Source of the DNA: Daucus carota subsp. sativus | Lineage: Eukaryota > Streptophyta > Magnoliopsida > Apiales > Apiaceae | DNA: 64,000 nucleotides | Direction: 5' to 3' | NCBI RefSeq assembly: GCF_001625215.2 | Contig: NC_030387.2 | Span: 36,975,606-37,039,605 of the forward strand | Part shown: piece after piece, positions 63,113 through 64,000 of the stretch | Layout of the letters: each line of letters starts with the position of its first letter | Numbering within the stretch: the stretch's first letter is position 1 | Position numbers and translations under genes: made by a program | Notes under the pieces: generated by a model | Databases searched by the model: none | What the model was told of the DNA's origin: nothing | What the model saw: only the letters and a program-made list of their open reading frames with translations

Positions 63113-63823
63113 TAGGGCTGAGTATGGTTCGGTTTGGATGATTTTGGAGGTCCACACCGAACCAAACCGAATTTTTCGGTTTCAAAAATTTACAAATCGT
63201 ACCCAAATCGATTCTTACCAAAACCTATCCAAACCGAACCATTTCTTAACGGAGTGGTTCAGTTCGGTTTCGGTTTAATACCAAAATATTAAATAAATAT
63301 ACATTTTTATTAAATTAAAATAAATAATTTTAGGTACTACTCCTTTTTGTCACTTAACAAAACACTTAATAAAAGTTAAAGACGAAATTTATATCACTCT
63401 TCAATAAAAATAATGTTAGGTCTACCGTTTTATGTTGTTATGAAATAAATAATTCATCATTTTCTTAAAAACTAAACAAATTATTTTATTCAAATGAGAA
63501 AAAGAAGAAAGATTGATTACTAATGAAGAGTAAATAAAGGACGGAGAAAAAGGAAAAAATTTATTTCTAAAATAAGAATATCTATAATATTGATCAACAC
63601 TTGAACACTTAAACCTAAATTAAATTATTAAAAAATAATTATATATCATATGTGCTAACGGTTCGGTTGGATATTTCGGTCGATTTGAAAGTGAAAACCG
63701 AAACCAAACCGGAAATTTTCGGTTTTCTAATTACAAAAACCAAAACCAAACCAAACTGTTAAAAAACCGAAATATTCATTTTGGACGGTTTGGATCGGTT
63801 TCGGATAATTATGCTCAGGCCTA
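63113..63823. mobile_element. hAT-type nonautonomous element with GGTTCGG-rich ends
   Basis: Inverted termini TAGGGCTGAGTAT and ATGCTCAGGCCTA, flanked by the perfect 8-bp duplication CCTTAAAG (63105-63112, 63824-63831). The subterminal regions are packed with GGTTCGGTTT and AACCGAACC motifs; the interior is AT-rich without transposase. Terminal TAGGGCTG is shared with the 39852-40538 element. Confidence 0.87.
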
Positions 63824-64000
63824 CCTTAAAGTCTATGTATTATTTTATAAAATTATTTCTGAACACACCAAATGAAGTAAAAAAATTTAAAGAAAATTTT
63901 AAAATATATATTTAGATTTAGAATTTGATTTTTTTTTTACATAAACGATGTAACTTATATTTTAATTAAGTACATATTTTAAAATCTATTTTAATTTTTT

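Overview
This window is nuclear DNA from a flowering plant. It is AT-rich, its genes are multi-exon with GT-AG introns, organelle-targeted housekeeping genes are present, and the space between genes is full of small plant DNA transposons. The gene set fits a eudicot. An intact symbiosis receptor kinase gene (SYMRK) suggests a host of arbuscular mycorrhizal fungi, so not Brassicaceae. I cannot name the species; an asterid is only a guess.

Layout. (1) 1-5933, minus strand: the 5' two thirds of a mitochondrial HSP70 gene, running off the left edge, then a complete six-exon gene for the chloroplast protein of the Arabidopsis At4g37920 family. (2) 5934-9081: MITE-like repeats and otherwise unexplained sequence. 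(3) 9082-18225, plus strand: a complete SYMRK gene that I model with 15 exons and 929 residues. One intron needs a GC donor. Another holds a nest of three transposable elements (SINE, then hAT, then a microsatellite-flanked element). (4) 20424-21494, minus: BRICK1, a small subunit of the SCAR/WAVE complex. (5) 23387-31132, minus: an organellar M3-family oligopeptidase, 17 exons. (6) 33483-38234, minus: mitochondrial serine hydroxymethyltransferase, 15 exons. (7) 38235-46869: a transposon-rich stretch with a decayed piece of a metallophosphoesterase-like gene. (8) 46870-57440, plus: three tandem L-type lectin receptor kinase copies at successive stages of decay: one intact, one with two frameshifts and a deleted half lectin domain, and one relic. 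They are separated by a 1.2 kb Mutator-like element, a 0.9 kb hAT element and a 2.3 kb solo LTR. (9) 57441-64000: no intact gene, but a Stowaway MITE, a Helitron, a long palindrome, a 115-bp duplication and a hAT element.

The genes do not form a functional cluster. Three products work in mitochondria or plastids (HSP70, oligopeptidase, SHMT), one in plastids, one on the actin cytoskeleton, and two gene types are plasma-membrane receptor kinases. Exon borders were derived by hand from splice consensus, reading-frame phase and remembered family sequences. Every complete model closes in frame at the length usual for its family. I saw no CRISPR array, rRNA or credible tRNA gene.
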